NCBI GenBank assembly: GCA_029067085.1
Contig: JAIEFE010000015.1
Location: 243,633 to 307,632 of the forward strand
DNA from: Lachnospiraceae bacterium
GTDB lineage: Bacteria; Bacillota; Clostridia; Lachnospirales; Lachnospiraceae
DNA length: 64,000 bases
Direction: 5' to 3'
A program made the position numbers and the translations under genes. A model generated the notes under the pieces. The model was not told the DNA's origin and did not search any database. It worked only from the letters and a program-made list of their open reading frames with translations. The first letter of the stretch is position 1; each line of letters begins with the position of its first letter. This document shows positions 27,532 through 35,713 of this stretch, piece by piece.

Positions 27532-28125
27532 CTACAGTTTCATTTCCGTCAGACTCACTGATCTGTCATAGTGCTCCGGTTTAAACATCCTCCTGTAAAG
27601 CGCATCAAGCGCCTCCCTCGAAGCCTCGCTCCCCGTTTTTGTAAAAGGAATGTACAAAACGCTGTAATCCACCCCAAACAAAACCGCCCGCAAATCTGTC
27701 ATATCACAGCCGCAGGAACGGTAAAAGGCGATCCGCCGTTCCCTAGTCAGACGCTGTTCTTCATTTTCTGCCGCCGAAACCCTCTCCGACTCGATATAAA
27801 GCCCCTCTGTTTCCGGCAGATTTCGGGTAAAGTATTCCTCAAAAAGAGAAAAGGCGCGGTGCCCAAGCCCCTCCCCTCTTTTATCCTTCAAAATCGCAAA
27901 ATAATCAAGCAGCGCACACTTTGTCTCTTCGCATAGTATAAAAACAGCATAGCCCACCAGCTCTTCATTGGCGCAGATACCCAGAGTAAAGCCATAGCCT
28001 GTTTCCATACTCTTTATGATATGGCTCAGGGGTTTCAATTCGCTCGGGGGAAAATCCTGTTTCATGTGTGTGTTGTATATTTCTGTAATCTCATCTTCAG
28101 CCAGTCTTTTTACGGTATAAGTCAT
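27532..28125 (-). CDS. GNAT-family N-acetyltransferase
   Basis: Predicted acetyl-CoA-dependent acyltransferase. 197 residues from the ATG at 28125 (AAAGGA 11 nt upstream); an ATG at 28152 is also in frame. The acetyl-CoA-binding motif A is seen as KDKRGEGLGHRAF, preceded by the DYFAI strand, and the C-terminal part has the FYRSCG motif typical of the fold. Substrate unknown. It lies between the DUF512 gene and the GTPase-nuclease gene on one likely transcript. The TAGTTTACATAACT motif sits just upstream at 28154; read on this strand it contains TATGTAAACT, which could serve as an extended -10 box. Confidence 0.85.
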   Translation of the reverse strand: MTYTVKRLAEDEITEIYNTHMKQDFPPSELKPLSHIIKSMETGYGFTLGICANEELVGYAVFILCEETKCALLDYFAILKDKRGEGLGHRAFSLFEEYFTRNLPETEGLYIESERVSAAENEEQRLTRERRIAFYRSCGCDMTDLRAVLFGVDYSVLYIPFTKTGSEASREALDALYRRMFKPEHYDRSVSLTEMKL

Positions 28126-28169
28126 GGTAAGCTCGTTCCTTTGCGCTTTCATATAGTTTACATAACTTT

Positions 28170-29585
28170 TTATCTATCATATCCCTGCACATACACAAAA
28201 CTCTCTGCACCATTGTCCCTGCTCATCCTGTAGTCGGGATTTAACAATGCCTCCACGAAATCCCTGCCGTCCGGCTCTATCGGCGTTACCGGAATCCCCA
28301 GCGCTTGTTCCACGTCCTGCACGGTAGCATCGTCCAGAAAAACCTGTTCCCCACTCCTCAACATATTGGAGGGAATCAAAAGCGCTTCACCCAGATCTTT
28401 TCCCGCCGCCTGCTGCTCCTTAAGCTGGGCGATCAGATCCTGCCCCGTGACCAGTCCTGCCACAGTGATCGTCTCACCAAAGAAATCATTGCGGATAGGA
28501 ATGACATGAACGCTAAGACCGGGACATGCCTGCATCATCTTCTCGGAAGCCTCCTGTATGCCTGAGAAGGCCAGTTTCCCTGTCGCTATGGTAAGAGCCC
28601 GCTTCACTTCCTTCAGTCTCTGTTGACCGTTTTGGTCATTCAAAACCGCCTGAATTGTTTCCGAAAATTCCTCACGGAAAAGCCGTATCATTCCCACACC
28701 GTTTTCCAGCTGGATATAGCCGTCGTAGCGTTCTTCCTCCGGAAAATCCCGCTCTGCCAGCATATAGAACTCATCGCTGGCATGAACAAAGTGTAGACCG
28801 TATCGGTCAAAACAGATTTTCTGGTACGCCTCGATCATATCGATGATCGTTCCGGCCTCTTCCCTCGTGAATAATTCCAAAGGATAAAGATTTTCCCTGT
28901 ATTTCGTGATCCCCGCCGGCACCACCGACACACTCCGCATAAAAGGCAGATACTTCATCAGATCCTCGATGCTTCGTCGAAGCTCCTCCCCGTCGTTGAC
29001 GCCTTTGCAGCACACGATCTGGCCGTTCATCTCCACATGCCCCTCGTAAAAGCGATCCAGAAAAGCCAGTTTTTCCCCCGCGAATCGGTTGTGAAGCATC
29101 ATGCACCGCAGTTCCGGATTGGTGGTCTGCACTGAGATATTGATGGGCGCAAGCTGCATCTGAATGATGCGCTCCACATCATGCCCGCTCATGTTTGTCA
29201 GGGTAATATAATTGCCCTGCAAAAAAGAAAGCCGGGAATCATCGTCCTTAAAATACAAGGTTTCCCGCATCCCCGGCGGCATTTGGTCGATAAAACAAAA
29301 AATACACTTGTTGCTGCAGGAGCGGTAATCGCTCATCAGATCGTTCTCAAAGGAAACGCCAAGCTCCTCATCGTAATCCTTGTCGATCTCCAAAAGCCAC
29401 TCCTCACCGTCTGCTTTTCTTACAAGAACCTCCACATATTCATCTTTCATCAGATAGCGATAGTCGAACACATCCTCTATCTCATTGTCGTTTATGGCAA
29501 GGATGGCGTCGCCCGCCACGATCCCCATCTCCTCCGCAATGGAACCGGGGTCTACCTCCCGCACAATATGTTCCGTCCTCTTCAA
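28170..29585 (-). CDS. DUF512 protein: PDZ plus radical-SAM-like iron-sulfur domain
   Basis: Conserved Clostridia protein of unknown reaction. 471 residues when started at the TTG at 29585 (GGAAAGGA RBS), giving the usual N-terminus that enters directly into a PDZ domain (about 8-70, REVDPGSIAEEMGI). It is followed by a CxxxCxxC cluster (CSNKCIFC, about 90-97) as in radical-SAM enzymes, then the DUF512 C-terminal region. A GTG at 29633 is possible but has no RBS. An oxidoreductase role is suggested only by the cysteine motif. Two TTGACY-type palindromes lie inside (28623, 28794). Confidence 0.88.
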   Translation of the reverse strand: MKRTEHIVREVDPGSIAEEMGIVAGDAILAINDNEIEDVFDYRYLMKDEYVEVLVRKADGEEWLLEIDKDYDEELGVSFENDLMSDYRSCSNKCIFCFIDQMPPGMRETLYFKDDDSRLSFLQGNYITLTNMSGHDVERIIQMQLAPINISVQTTNPELRCMMLHNRFAGEKLAFLDRFYEGHVEMNGQIVCCKGVNDGEELRRSIEDLMKYLPFMRSVSVVPAGITKYRENLYPLELFTREEAGTIIDMIEAYQKICFDRYGLHFVHASDEFYMLAERDFPEEERYDGYIQLENGVGMIRLFREEFSETIQAVLNDQNGQQRLKEVKRALTIATGKLAFSGIQEASEKMMQACPGLSVHVIPIRNDFFGETITVAGLVTGQDLIAQLKEQQAAGKDLGEALLIPSNMLRSGEQVFLDDATVQDVEQALGIPVTPIEPDGRDFVEALLNPDYRMSRDNGAESFVYVQGYDR

Positions 29586-29635
29586 ATCTGCATCCTTTCC
29601 CAAAGCCCAACAAATTCGCTGCTTCTTCCACACTC

Positions 29636-30433
29636 TTACCAGTCAGAGTCCCAGTCGTCATAGCTGCTGTCCCAGCTGTCACCGCTGTCCCAATCGTAGT
29701 CCCAATCATCATCCTCCCAGTCCGACTCGCTAAAATATGCCGACTCGCTAAAATCCCCTGCTCCGTTCTCTTCCCGCCATGTTGCTGACTGCCAGTAATC
29801 GTCATGATTCTTCTTTAGCTCGAAATCCACCCGTGTCGGCGTCCACTCTTCATATGACTCATCCCACTCATACCAGTCGGAGCGGTCATAGTAATACGTG
29901 TGATTCCGATAGTCATAGTAGCCCCTGGCCGGCCCTATATTTGTCCGGAGCAGCGGAAGTGCCAAAGAAAAAATCGTCGTAATTATAATGATTTTAAACG
30001 TTAAGCTTTTCAGGATGGAGCGTTGGATTATTTCCCCAGAGACTTTTGAATCCCGCTTCATCATATGACTTTTCTGTTCGTCAACCCGCTCCTTGATCTT
30101 CAAATACAGCTCGTTGACCGCATAAGCCTCGTCATCACCCTCATACCTGACCGCACGGGTGCCGTCAGCCTTATTTTTGTATACAATAAAATGCCCGGTA
30201 CGTTCGTCTCGGTAAATGCCAAAGGCTTTCGCGCCCCGGTAGTCCTCCCCGATAAATACCCGCATATCACTCAGGGGAAGATTATGGTGGCTGCAATATG
30301 CCCGCAGTTCCTCTATTGTTGCAGGAACGCCGTAGGCAGTTCGTTTTACCCTGCTGTTAGCCGCACCGCAATTCGGACAGACCTGCGCCGTCTCCGGAAT
30401 CATCTGTCCGCAATAATCGCATTGTATTTTCAT
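29636..30433 (-). CDS. Zinc-ribbon single-pass membrane protein with acidic D/W/S tail
   Basis: 265 residues from the ATG at 30433 (GGAAGGG RBS). An N-terminal zinc ribbon (CDYC...CPNC, about 5-26) is followed by a cytoplasmic domain of about 110 residues, one TM helix (about 142-165), and a low-complexity C-terminal tail very rich in Asp, Trp, Ser, Tyr and Glu. The family is not named with confidence. Zinc-ribbon plus TM proteins of this sort are frequent in Lachnospiraceae. It lies 50 nt upstream of the DUF512 gene and probably shares its transcript. Confidence 0.7.
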   Translation of the reverse strand: MKIQCDYCGQMIPETAQVCPNCGAANSRVKRTAYGVPATIEELRAYCSHHNLPLSDMRVFIGEDYRGAKAFGIYRDERTGHFIVYKNKADGTRAVRYEGDDEAYAVNELYLKIKERVDEQKSHMMKRDSKVSGEIIQRSILKSLTFKIIIITTIFSLALPLLRTNIGPARGYYDYRNHTYYYDRSDWYEWDESYEEWTPTRVDFELKKNHDDYWQSATWREENGAGDFSESAYFSESDWEDDDWDYDWDSGDSWDSSYDDWDSDW

Positions 30434-30478
30434 TCGTTTCCCTTCCACCGCAGCATTCTGTTCTCATGATACAGGGAA

Positions 30479-30658
30479 TCACCCTTCTTCCAGAATCGAA
30501 TACTGCAGCATCTCGTACAAAAGCTTTGTTCCCTCTTTGATCTCCGGCGGCAGAAGCGCGCGGGCCACCAGCTTGTACCCTTCCTCAGGCGCATCGATAC
30601 GCTCCAGATTCGCGTAATCTCCGTCGATACTCGCCACTCTGTACTCAAATGTATTCAT
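30479..30658 (-). CDS. Small DUF3006-like protein
   Basis: 59 residues from the ATG at 30658, with GGAG 6 nt upstream; longer in-frame starts lack a good RBS. The pattern SIDGDYANLE...ARALLPPEIKEGTKL matches the short beta-barrel DUF3006 family (a 'DGD/EGDYA ... LP ... EGD' layout). Function unknown. It lies 45 nt upstream of the zinc-ribbon gene and 70 nt from the end of mntP. Confidence 0.65.
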   Translation of the reverse strand: MNTFEYRVASIDGDYANLERIDAPEEGYKLVARALLPPEIKEGTKLLYEMLQYSILEEG

Positions 30659-30729
30659 CTCTGTCTCCATTCCGAAATTGTATTTCACTTTTCTGTTTCA
30701 TCATATCATAAAAAGACGGCGTATGCATC

Positions 30730-31314
30730 TCAAAATACTCCCGTCACAAATATTTCAATACCGATGATGCTTAAGATCGTGCCGCCCAGTATAGATGCCT
30801 TGTTTGCAAACTTAGTCCCAAATCCCTTTCCAATGACCAGTCCCGCCATGCAGATCACAAATGTTACAACAGAAATAATAAGGGCACAAACAACAGCCAT
30901 AACGAAACCATATTCCGCAATGGTAAATCCGACAGACAAGGCATCTATTGAGGTGGCAATCCCCTGTATCAGAAGAGCGACAATGCCTACTCCCTGCTTT
31001 TCCGTTTCCGCATTGTCACCTTTGATCCCGTCCGCAAGCATTTTGCCGCCGATAAACAGCAGCAGGATCAGGGCGATCCATGGAATCCATCTGCTGAATG
31101 CCGTAAAATACTGAACCAGTGTGTGAACGCAGATCCAGCCGATCATCGGCATCGCCGCTTGAAAAAAGGCAAACACACCGGCTATACCGCACATTTTTTT
31201 ACTACCCATGCCCGGCTCGTTCAATCCGTTGGCAAGTGATACGGAAAAAGCGTCCATCGCAAGTCCGACGCCGAGCAGTGCGCTATTCATAAAAAACAGT
31301 AAATTCCATTCCAT
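30730..31314 (-). CDS. mntP: Manganese efflux pump MntP
   Basis: Exports Mn2+ across the cytoplasmic membrane. 194 residues, six TM helices, started at 31314 with a strong AAAGGAGGGA RBS. Both family signatures are present, each with an acidic residue in the membrane: GLAMDAFSVS near the N-terminus and GIATSIDALSVG in the middle, plus the GG-x-x-LAD helix. The function is strengthened by the gene's leader: a sigma-A promoter (31595-31623), a yybP-ykoY Mn2+ riboswitch (31495-31580) and an intrinsic terminator (31414-31451), so expression should rise when manganese is high. Confidence 0.95.
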   Translation of the reverse strand: MEWNLLFFMNSALLGVGLAMDAFSVSLANGLNEPGMGSKKMCGIAGVFAFFQAAMPMIGWICVHTLVQYFTAFSRWIPWIALILLLFIGGKMLADGIKGDNAETEKQGVGIVALLIQGIATSIDALSVGFTIAEYGFVMAVVCALIISVVTFVICMAGLVIGKGFGTKFANKASILGGTILSIIGIEIFVTGVF

Positions 31315-31343
31315 CTTTTGTCCCTCCTTTTCTTCCTGCTCCC

Positions 31344-31396
31344 CCGCGCAACGCATAAGCAGATTCGAGATGCTTCGCATCTCTCATTCGCGTTGC
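31344..31396 (-). repeat. Hairpin element between terminator and mntP
   Basis: GAGATGC-TTC-GCATCTC hairpin (31367-31383) enclosed by GCAACGC/GCGTTGC arms (31348-31354, 31390-31396). The minus-strand segment 31378-31344 resembles 24721-24755. It lies in the mntP 5' untranslated region, downstream of the riboswitch terminator. Confidence 0.6.
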
Positions 31397-31413
31397 TCAG
31401 TGCTTCAATGCGC

Positions 31414-31451
31414 GAAAAAAACCAAGTACAGTTTCAAAAACTATACTTGGT
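31414..31451 (-). terminator. Riboswitch-controlled terminator upstream of mntP
   Basis: On the minus strand an ACCAAGTA...TACTTGGT stem (31451-31421) is followed by seven T residues. The left half (GTATAGTTTTTG, 31446-31435) is exactly complementary to CAAAAACTATAC just after the riboswitch (31488-31477), giving a 12-bp antiterminator that excludes the terminator. Confidence 0.88.
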
Positions 31452-31494
31452 ATCGATTCAAAATTCGCAGACTGCACGTATAGTTTTTGCTATA

Positions 31495-31580
31495 CATGAG
31501 TCTCGCAATTTAAAACAAGCCAGACCAAACGGTCAGTATGTTGACTTGCTACGATATACGCTTGCTACTCCCTCATGAGT
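31495..31580 (-). promoter_or_regulatory. yybP-ykoY manganese riboswitch
   Basis: The minus strand reads ACTCATGAG-GGAGTAGC at the 5' end and GCGAGA-CTCATG at the 3' end, so P1 is CATGAG/CTCATG. Inside are AAGTCAACATA, a GACC/GGTC hairpin and the CTGGC segment, in the order seen in yybP-ykoY Mn2+ aptamers. This class often precedes mntP. Region 31315-31721 (407 bp without a gene) is fully used by promoter, riboswitch, terminator and hairpin. Confidence 0.88.
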
Positions 31581-31594
31581 ATTTGATTGAAGAT

Positions 31595-31623
31595 ATATTA
31601 TGATAAATCATGCTATTTGTCAA
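31595..31623 (-). promoter_or_regulatory. Sigma-A promoter of mntP leader
   Basis: Consensus -35 TTGACA (31623-31618), 17-nt spacer, -10 TAATAT (31600-31595). Transcription should start near 31588, a few bases before the riboswitch P1 stem. Confidence 0.85.
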
Positions 31624-31721
31624 TCATTTATTTTCAACCGGATTACCCGGACAGATTAGGCGAACTTTTTCTTTCATCATTACCGATCAAGGTACCGGCA
31701 TCCTGATCAAAGCATACGCAT

Positions 31722-32210
31722 CTACAAAATTCCCATCATTCTCCCTGCCCAGTACACCACTCCCAGCACCCAGCTTGTGAAAATACCGTAGAGGATCACC
31801 GGCCCTGCGATGGTGAATATCTTACAGCCGATTCCGAACACCTGCCCCTCTTTCTGGTACTCAATCGCCGCAGAAGCCACGGAATTGGCAAAACCCGTGA
31901 TGGGCACAAGCGCCCCCGCACCGCCCCACTCCACACATTTATGATAGACGCCAAAGCCTGTCAGCAGTACACTCAACAACACCAGCAGCATGGAACACCA
32001 GGAACCTGCCGTCTCCATATCGATTCCCATTCTATTCGTCGCATAATTCAGAATGCCCTGTCCGATCAGACAGATCAGGCCGCCCACAAGAAACGCCTTT
32101 ATCATGCGGGCGCTCATACTGTATTTCGGCGTGGTCTGCTCCACACGCTGCCTGTAAGCCTGCTCTCTCTCCTGCTGCGTCATCTGTTCTTCCTGTTTTG
32201 CCTGTTCCAT
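31722..32210 (-). CDS. spoVAC: Stage V sporulation protein AC
   Basis: Membrane component of the SpoVA channel that moves Ca-dipicolinate into the forespore and out at germination; in Bacillus SpoVAC behaves as a mechanosensitive pore. 162 residues with a charged N-terminus, then TM helices (about 37-58, 70-92, 128-150) and the family blocks KAFLVGGLICLIGQG, LLTGFGVYHK and PITGFANSVASAAIEY. AAAGGAGAG RBS. Last gene of the run; no spoVAD or spoVAE follows, and the next feature is the mntP promoter region. Confidence 0.93.
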   Translation of the reverse strand: MEQAKQEEQMTQQEREQAYRQRVEQTTPKYSMSARMIKAFLVGGLICLIGQGILNYATNRMGIDMETAGSWCSMLLVLLSVLLTGFGVYHKCVEWGGAGALVPITGFANSVASAAIEYQKEGQVFGIGCKIFTIAGPVILYGIFTSWVLGVVYWAGRMMGIL

Positions 32211-32338
32211 CTTTCATTCTCTCCTTTTCTATTTTCTTCCATAGATTTAGGTCTAAAAATGCGTCAATCTATAACCTTTCTGATGTTTGCGGAACTTCTC
32301 ACATTTAACCGGCACTTATGCAAATAATATAATCACCT

Positions 32339-32836
32339 TCACCCGCCGCACAAGAATACCTGCTGCGTAAAATAGATCAGGCTCCCGCAAAGTTTCCCCA
32401 GCGCAACGCAAAGAATCGCTATTCCGAGGCCGTGGCGGAAACCGATCCTCCTCGCAAATACAGGAATCGTGTTTAACATCTCCGCAATGGCAAGCGCCAG
32501 ACAGCCCACAAAAATTCCCGCAAACAGGCCGAACACGATCATAAACACAGTTCCTGCCAGATTCCAAAGACCCAGCGTCGCCGTCCCGAAGAGAGCCCTG
32601 TTCTTTACAAAGGAACCCACCTGTCCCCATTCTTCGAAAATACTGAAAAAACTGCCGATCAGCGTGCCGAATATCACCATCTCCTCCAGCACGAACACCT
32701 TCTTAGCCACATGCATTTTCCCCGCAAACCGCGGGATCAGCCCCACAGAGATCAGTACCGTGAACACCCCCGCCGACACGATCAGCCCCGCGCTCACCCC
32801 GATCAGAGCCAGAAAAACCTGCTTAAGTAACATCAA
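32339..32836 (-). CDS. spoVAB: Stage V sporulation protein AB
   Basis: Integral membrane protein of the spore SpoVA system. 165 residues, about five TM helices; the sequence VSAGVFTVLISVGLIPRFAG and the region around GTLIGSFFSIF match SpoVAB. It overlaps the spoVAA gene by 14 nt and is separated from spoVAC by 128 nt. In Bacillus it is needed for dipicolinate uptake, but its exact role is unresolved. Confidence 0.9.
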   Translation of the reverse strand: MMLLKQVFLALIGVSAGLIVSAGVFTVLISVGLIPRFAGKMHVAKKVFVLEEMVIFGTLIGSFFSIFEEWGQVGSFVKNRALFGTATLGLWNLAGTVFMIVFGLFAGIFVGCLALAIAEMLNTIPVFARRIGFRHGLGIAILCVALGKLCGSLIYFTQQVFLCGG

Positions 32837-33458
32837 TGGTCTTTCCCTCCCTGTCCGCAGTATCGATCAGCGATTGGTTCACATCCTTTTCGTAGATTCG
32901 CATCTCCACCTCGATGGGCGTCGGATCCTTGGTGAGCCGTCTTCCGCCGATATGGTTGAAAAAGACAATGATACCCACCGCCAGTCCCACTGAGTAGGAA
33001 AGCTCCAAAATGCCGTACCCGTCGCTGGGAAGACCCGTGACCATCTCGTAGAGTTTTGAGAAAACATCGCCTATTCCGATATCGTTGTGAAATGCCATAA
33101 TGGTGAATGCCGTACCAAAGAAGCTGACTAAAGACACGAAGGCGAGCTTACACCACTGAACGAAACCCTTGTGTCTGTCCACATCGATCCACTCCACCAG
33201 CACATCCGCCTCGCCCAGATTCTCGACGCTTGCACCCGGACAGGCCTTTTCAATCTCCTCGATCACCCGCAGAATGCTGATGACCTGTCTTTTTCGTTCT
33301 TCATCCTGAAACTTCCAGAGCCTGACCGCTTTTGCTTTTGCAAGGATATGAGGGTCGGCACAAGTCAGCTTCCCGATATCCTTGACAAACACCTCCGGCG
33401 TCTGTACCTCCACATTCTGTTCCGCTTTCAGGTATATTGTCGCGCTATTGGTTGACAT
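32823..33458 (-). CDS. spoVAA: Stage V sporulation protein AA
   Basis: First gene of the spoVA run. 211 residues: a soluble N-terminal part with two subdomains (about 5-115; opening YLKAEQNVEVQTPEVFVKDI is typical), then two TM helices (about 122-142 and 165-188). SpoVAA is part of the dipicolinate transport complex made in the forespore. GGAGG RBS 4 nt before the ATG. A likely sigma-G promoter is seen at 33489-33517. Confidence 0.9.
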   Translation of the reverse strand: MSTNSATIYLKAEQNVEVQTPEVFVKDIGKLTCADPHILAKAKAVRLWKFQDEERKRQVISILRVIEEIEKACPGASVENLGEADVLVEWIDVDRHKGFVQWCKLAFVSLVSFFGTAFTIMAFHNDIGIGDVFSKLYEMVTGLPSDGYGILELSYSVGLAVGIIVFFNHIGGRRLTKDPTPIEVEMRIYEKDVNQSLIDTADREGKTIDVT

Positions 33459-33488
33459 AACTCCTCCATCTGTTTCTCTGATAAGGAG

Positions 33489-33517
33489 TAGTATATAAGA
33501 AAAAATTTATTTTATAC
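33489..33517 (-). promoter_or_regulatory. Probable sigma-G (forespore) promoter of spoVAA
   Basis: Minus strand: GTATA (33517-33513), 17 nt, TATACTA (33495-33489), close to the sigma-F/sigma-G pattern GNATR...CATNNTA. The position 31 bp before the start codon fits. spoVA is sigma-G dependent in Bacillus. Confidence 0.6.
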
Positions 33518-33613
33518 GTCTTGTACTTATGCTATACTGGACGCAGACTCAACAATCTGCGTCTGCTATACTAAATTCAATACTATAAACGAAAACAAAC
33601 CATTGGAGTTCTT

Positions 33614-34324
33614 ATGATAAAAAAGAAAATCTGTCTCCTATTAATTGAAATACTCCTGGTGACGGTATCAGCCTGCGCATGTTCCACCGGACAGGAAACG
33701 GACAAGACCACAGAAAGCCGGAGCGATGCTGCAACAGGGACTGTCACACCTCAATCTGTCACGCCCGACCTGAATCACAACGGTATCGCTGAGGAAATAT
33801 GCCTGACAGATATCGATGACGGCGCAGGTCAGCTGTTGGAAATCAGGGAAAATGACAAACTGATCGCTTCTGAAGAAGGGTATTTTGCGCACGCAGGATG
33901 GAAGAGCCTATTCCTGTGTACTTTGGACGGAGAGGATTATCTCCTGCGCTACGAACCAATGATGTTTCAGGGCGTATGTACGTACAGCTATACACTGTCC
34001 ACTCTGTCACTGACAGACAGCACAGAAACTGTGGTACAGAGCAGCAGCATCGACTTTGATATCAACTTTGGTTCTCCCACTCACAGTGATTTTGATCCGG
34101 AGGCCATCGCCGATTTTATGGATGAGATCAATGATCTCCTCTCCCACAGCGTTCAGCTGCTTAATACAGACAGCGATCTGTCGGATACTTTTGAGAAGGA
34201 AGGGCGGCTATACGACAGCCTGTGGTGGCTGGACAGCTGGGAGCCGGAATTTGTCAGAGATGAAAACAAGTCTTTGACGGAAAATCTAAAGGACTTCCAG
34301 ACTTCCATAACAGCAATTCAGTAG
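33614..34324 (+). CDS. Lipoprotein, unknown function
   Basis: 236 residues with a lipoprotein signal peptide (hydrophobic about 7-20, VSAC box) and a Ser/Thr-rich linker. After it comes a globular domain starting PDLNHNGIAEEICLTDIDDG, a pattern often seen at the start of Gram-positive surface beta-propeller or VCBS-like repeats (D-x-N-x-N-G). I recognise no named family. GGAG RBS 5 nt from the start. It is the first of five plus-strand genes that include another lipoprotein of similar style at 35714. Confidence 0.7.
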   Translation: MIKKKICLLLIEILLVTVSACACSTGQETDKTTESRSDAATGTVTPQSVTPDLNHNGIAEEICLTDIDDGAGQLLEIRENDKLIASEEGYFAHAGWKSLFLCTLDGEDYLLRYEPMMFQGVCTYSYTLSTLSLTDSTETVVQSSSIDFDINFGSPTHSDFDPEAIADFMDEINDLLSHSVQLLNTDSDLSDTFEKEGRLYDSLWWLDSWEPEFVRDENKSLTENLKDFQTSITAIQ

Positions 34325-34365
34325 GCACTTGATAAGCAAACTGTCTTTTCACAAGGAGGAACACG

Positions 34366-35031
34366 ATGCAGGCTATCATGGAAACTTTATTCGACGCAGT
34401 CTATTTGACAACCGTACTTACCCTGGGAATCCTAATGCTTTTGAAATGCAAGGGGAACAAGCAATACCGTCTATTCGGCATTATGGCAGTTGTATTAGGA
34501 TTTGGGGACGCTTTTCACCTGATCCCGAGAGCCTACGCCCTCTGCACAACAGGGCTTGACAACTATACATCTGCACTGGGAATCGGAAAATTCATTACGT
34601 CTGTCACGATGACCATTTTCTATGTCATTTTGTATTACGTCTGGCGACTGCGTTACCGTGTAGAGGGCAAGAATATGATCACTTATGCGGTATATGTTTT
34701 AGGAATTCTCAGGATCGTTTTATGCCTGTTCCCGCAGAATGCCTGGACAAGCCCCGATGCTCCGCTCTCCTGGGGAATTTACCGCAATATTCCTTTTACT
34801 ATTCTGGGAATCGTGATTATCTCACTCTTTTATAGGAGTGCAAAAGAAAAGCAAGACGTCCTGTTCAAACATATGTGGTTGACGATTTTGATCAGTTTCG
34901 GCTTCTATCTGCCTGTTGTCCTGTTCGCAGATGCGATTCCGATGATCGGGATGCTGATGATGCCAAAGACCTGTGCTTATGTATGGACTGTGCTGATCGG
35001 CTTTCATGCAATGAGAAAGGAACTTTCTTAA
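34366..35031 (+). CDS. Seven-TM membrane protein, unknown function
   Basis: 221 residues, about seven TM helices, AAGGAGG RBS. Family not recognised. The next gene is an XRE-type regulator with its own TM helices, and such pairs occur in Clostridia as small membrane protein plus regulator units. Conserved-looking features include GDAFHLIPR near the second helix and a C-terminal GFHAMRKE. No transport or enzyme motif is visible. Confidence 0.65.
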   Translation: MQAIMETLFDAVYLTTVLTLGILMLLKCKGNKQYRLFGIMAVVLGFGDAFHLIPRAYALCTTGLDNYTSALGIGKFITSVTMTIFYVILYYVWRLRYRVEGKNMITYAVYVLGILRIVLCLFPQNAWTSPDAPLSWGIYRNIPFTILGIVIISLFYRSAKEKQDVLFKHMWLTILISFGFYLPVVLFADAIPMIGMLMMPKTCAYVWTVLIGFHAMRKELS

Positions 35032-35059
35032 GCAGAATAACTCGCAATGTTATGACCGG

Positions 35060-35110
35060 ACACGACGTGTCTGCATGAAAAAAACACGCATTTCTCGCTT
35101 TGTGTCGTGT
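35060..35110. terminator. Stem-loop after the seven-TM gene
   Basis: ACACGAC/GTCGTGT outer pairing and an alternative AACACG/CGTGTT stem. The minus-strand reading ends in a T7 run, the plus-strand reading in ATTTTC, so it may work as a weak terminator in either direction. It lies between the seven-TM gene and the XRE regulator. Confidence 0.4.
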
Positions 35111-35157
35111 TATTTTCATCCGTACACCGGTATTCTGACATCGAAAGGAGGCCAGAC

Positions 35158-35676
35158 ATGGACCAGAGAAAAACAGGAAACTTTTTAAAGGACCTGCGAA
35201 AAACGAAAGGTCTGACACAGGAACAGTTAGCGGAAGCGTTCAATGTATCTTCGCGGACTGTTTCACGATGGGAAACCGGAAACAACATGCCGGATCTAAG
35301 CATCTTAATTGAGATCGCAGATTTCTATGATGTGGATATCCGGGAAATTATCGATGGAGAAAGGAAAAGCGAGAATATGGATAACGAGACAAAGGACACC
35401 TTAATGAAAGTTGCAGAATACAGCGATGCGGAAAAGAAAACACTGAAAAAGCGTTTGATCGGTATGACACTGGGAATCCTGATCATCTTTCTGTTTTCCA
35501 TTACGCTGGAGGTAACGGGCGGATTCGGATTGATTCCGGAAAGACTCTGCAAAGGCATGGGCGATTTTGCCACCGGTCTGACTTTTGGAGGATTGTTGTG
35601 CAATATGCTTTATCTGAACGGTTCTCTGGAGAAGATACGGGCATGGAAGCTCAGTATCTTCAAAGCATCGAAATAA
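35158..35676 (+). CDS. XRE-family transcriptional regulator with C-terminal TM helices
   Basis: 172 residues from the ATG at 35158 with an AAAGGAGG RBS. N-terminal helix-turn-helix of the Cro/CI type (about 8-62, RKTKGLTQEQLAEAFNVSSRTVSRWETG) is followed by an acidic linker and two TM helices (about 102-122 and 135-152), so the DNA-binding domain is membrane tethered. Target unknown; neighbouring membrane and lipoprotein genes are likely candidates. Confidence 0.88.
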   Translation: MDQRKTGNFLKDLRKTKGLTQEQLAEAFNVSSRTVSRWETGNNMPDLSILIEIADFYDVDIREIIDGERKSENMDNETKDTLMKVAEYSDAEKKTLKKRLIGMTLGILIIFLFSITLEVTGGFGLIPERLCKGMGDFATGLTFGGLLCNMLYLNGSLEKIRAWKLSIFKASK

Positions 35677-35713
35677 GATTTCGCACAAATGATATCGGGA
35701 AGGAGCTGCTGTA

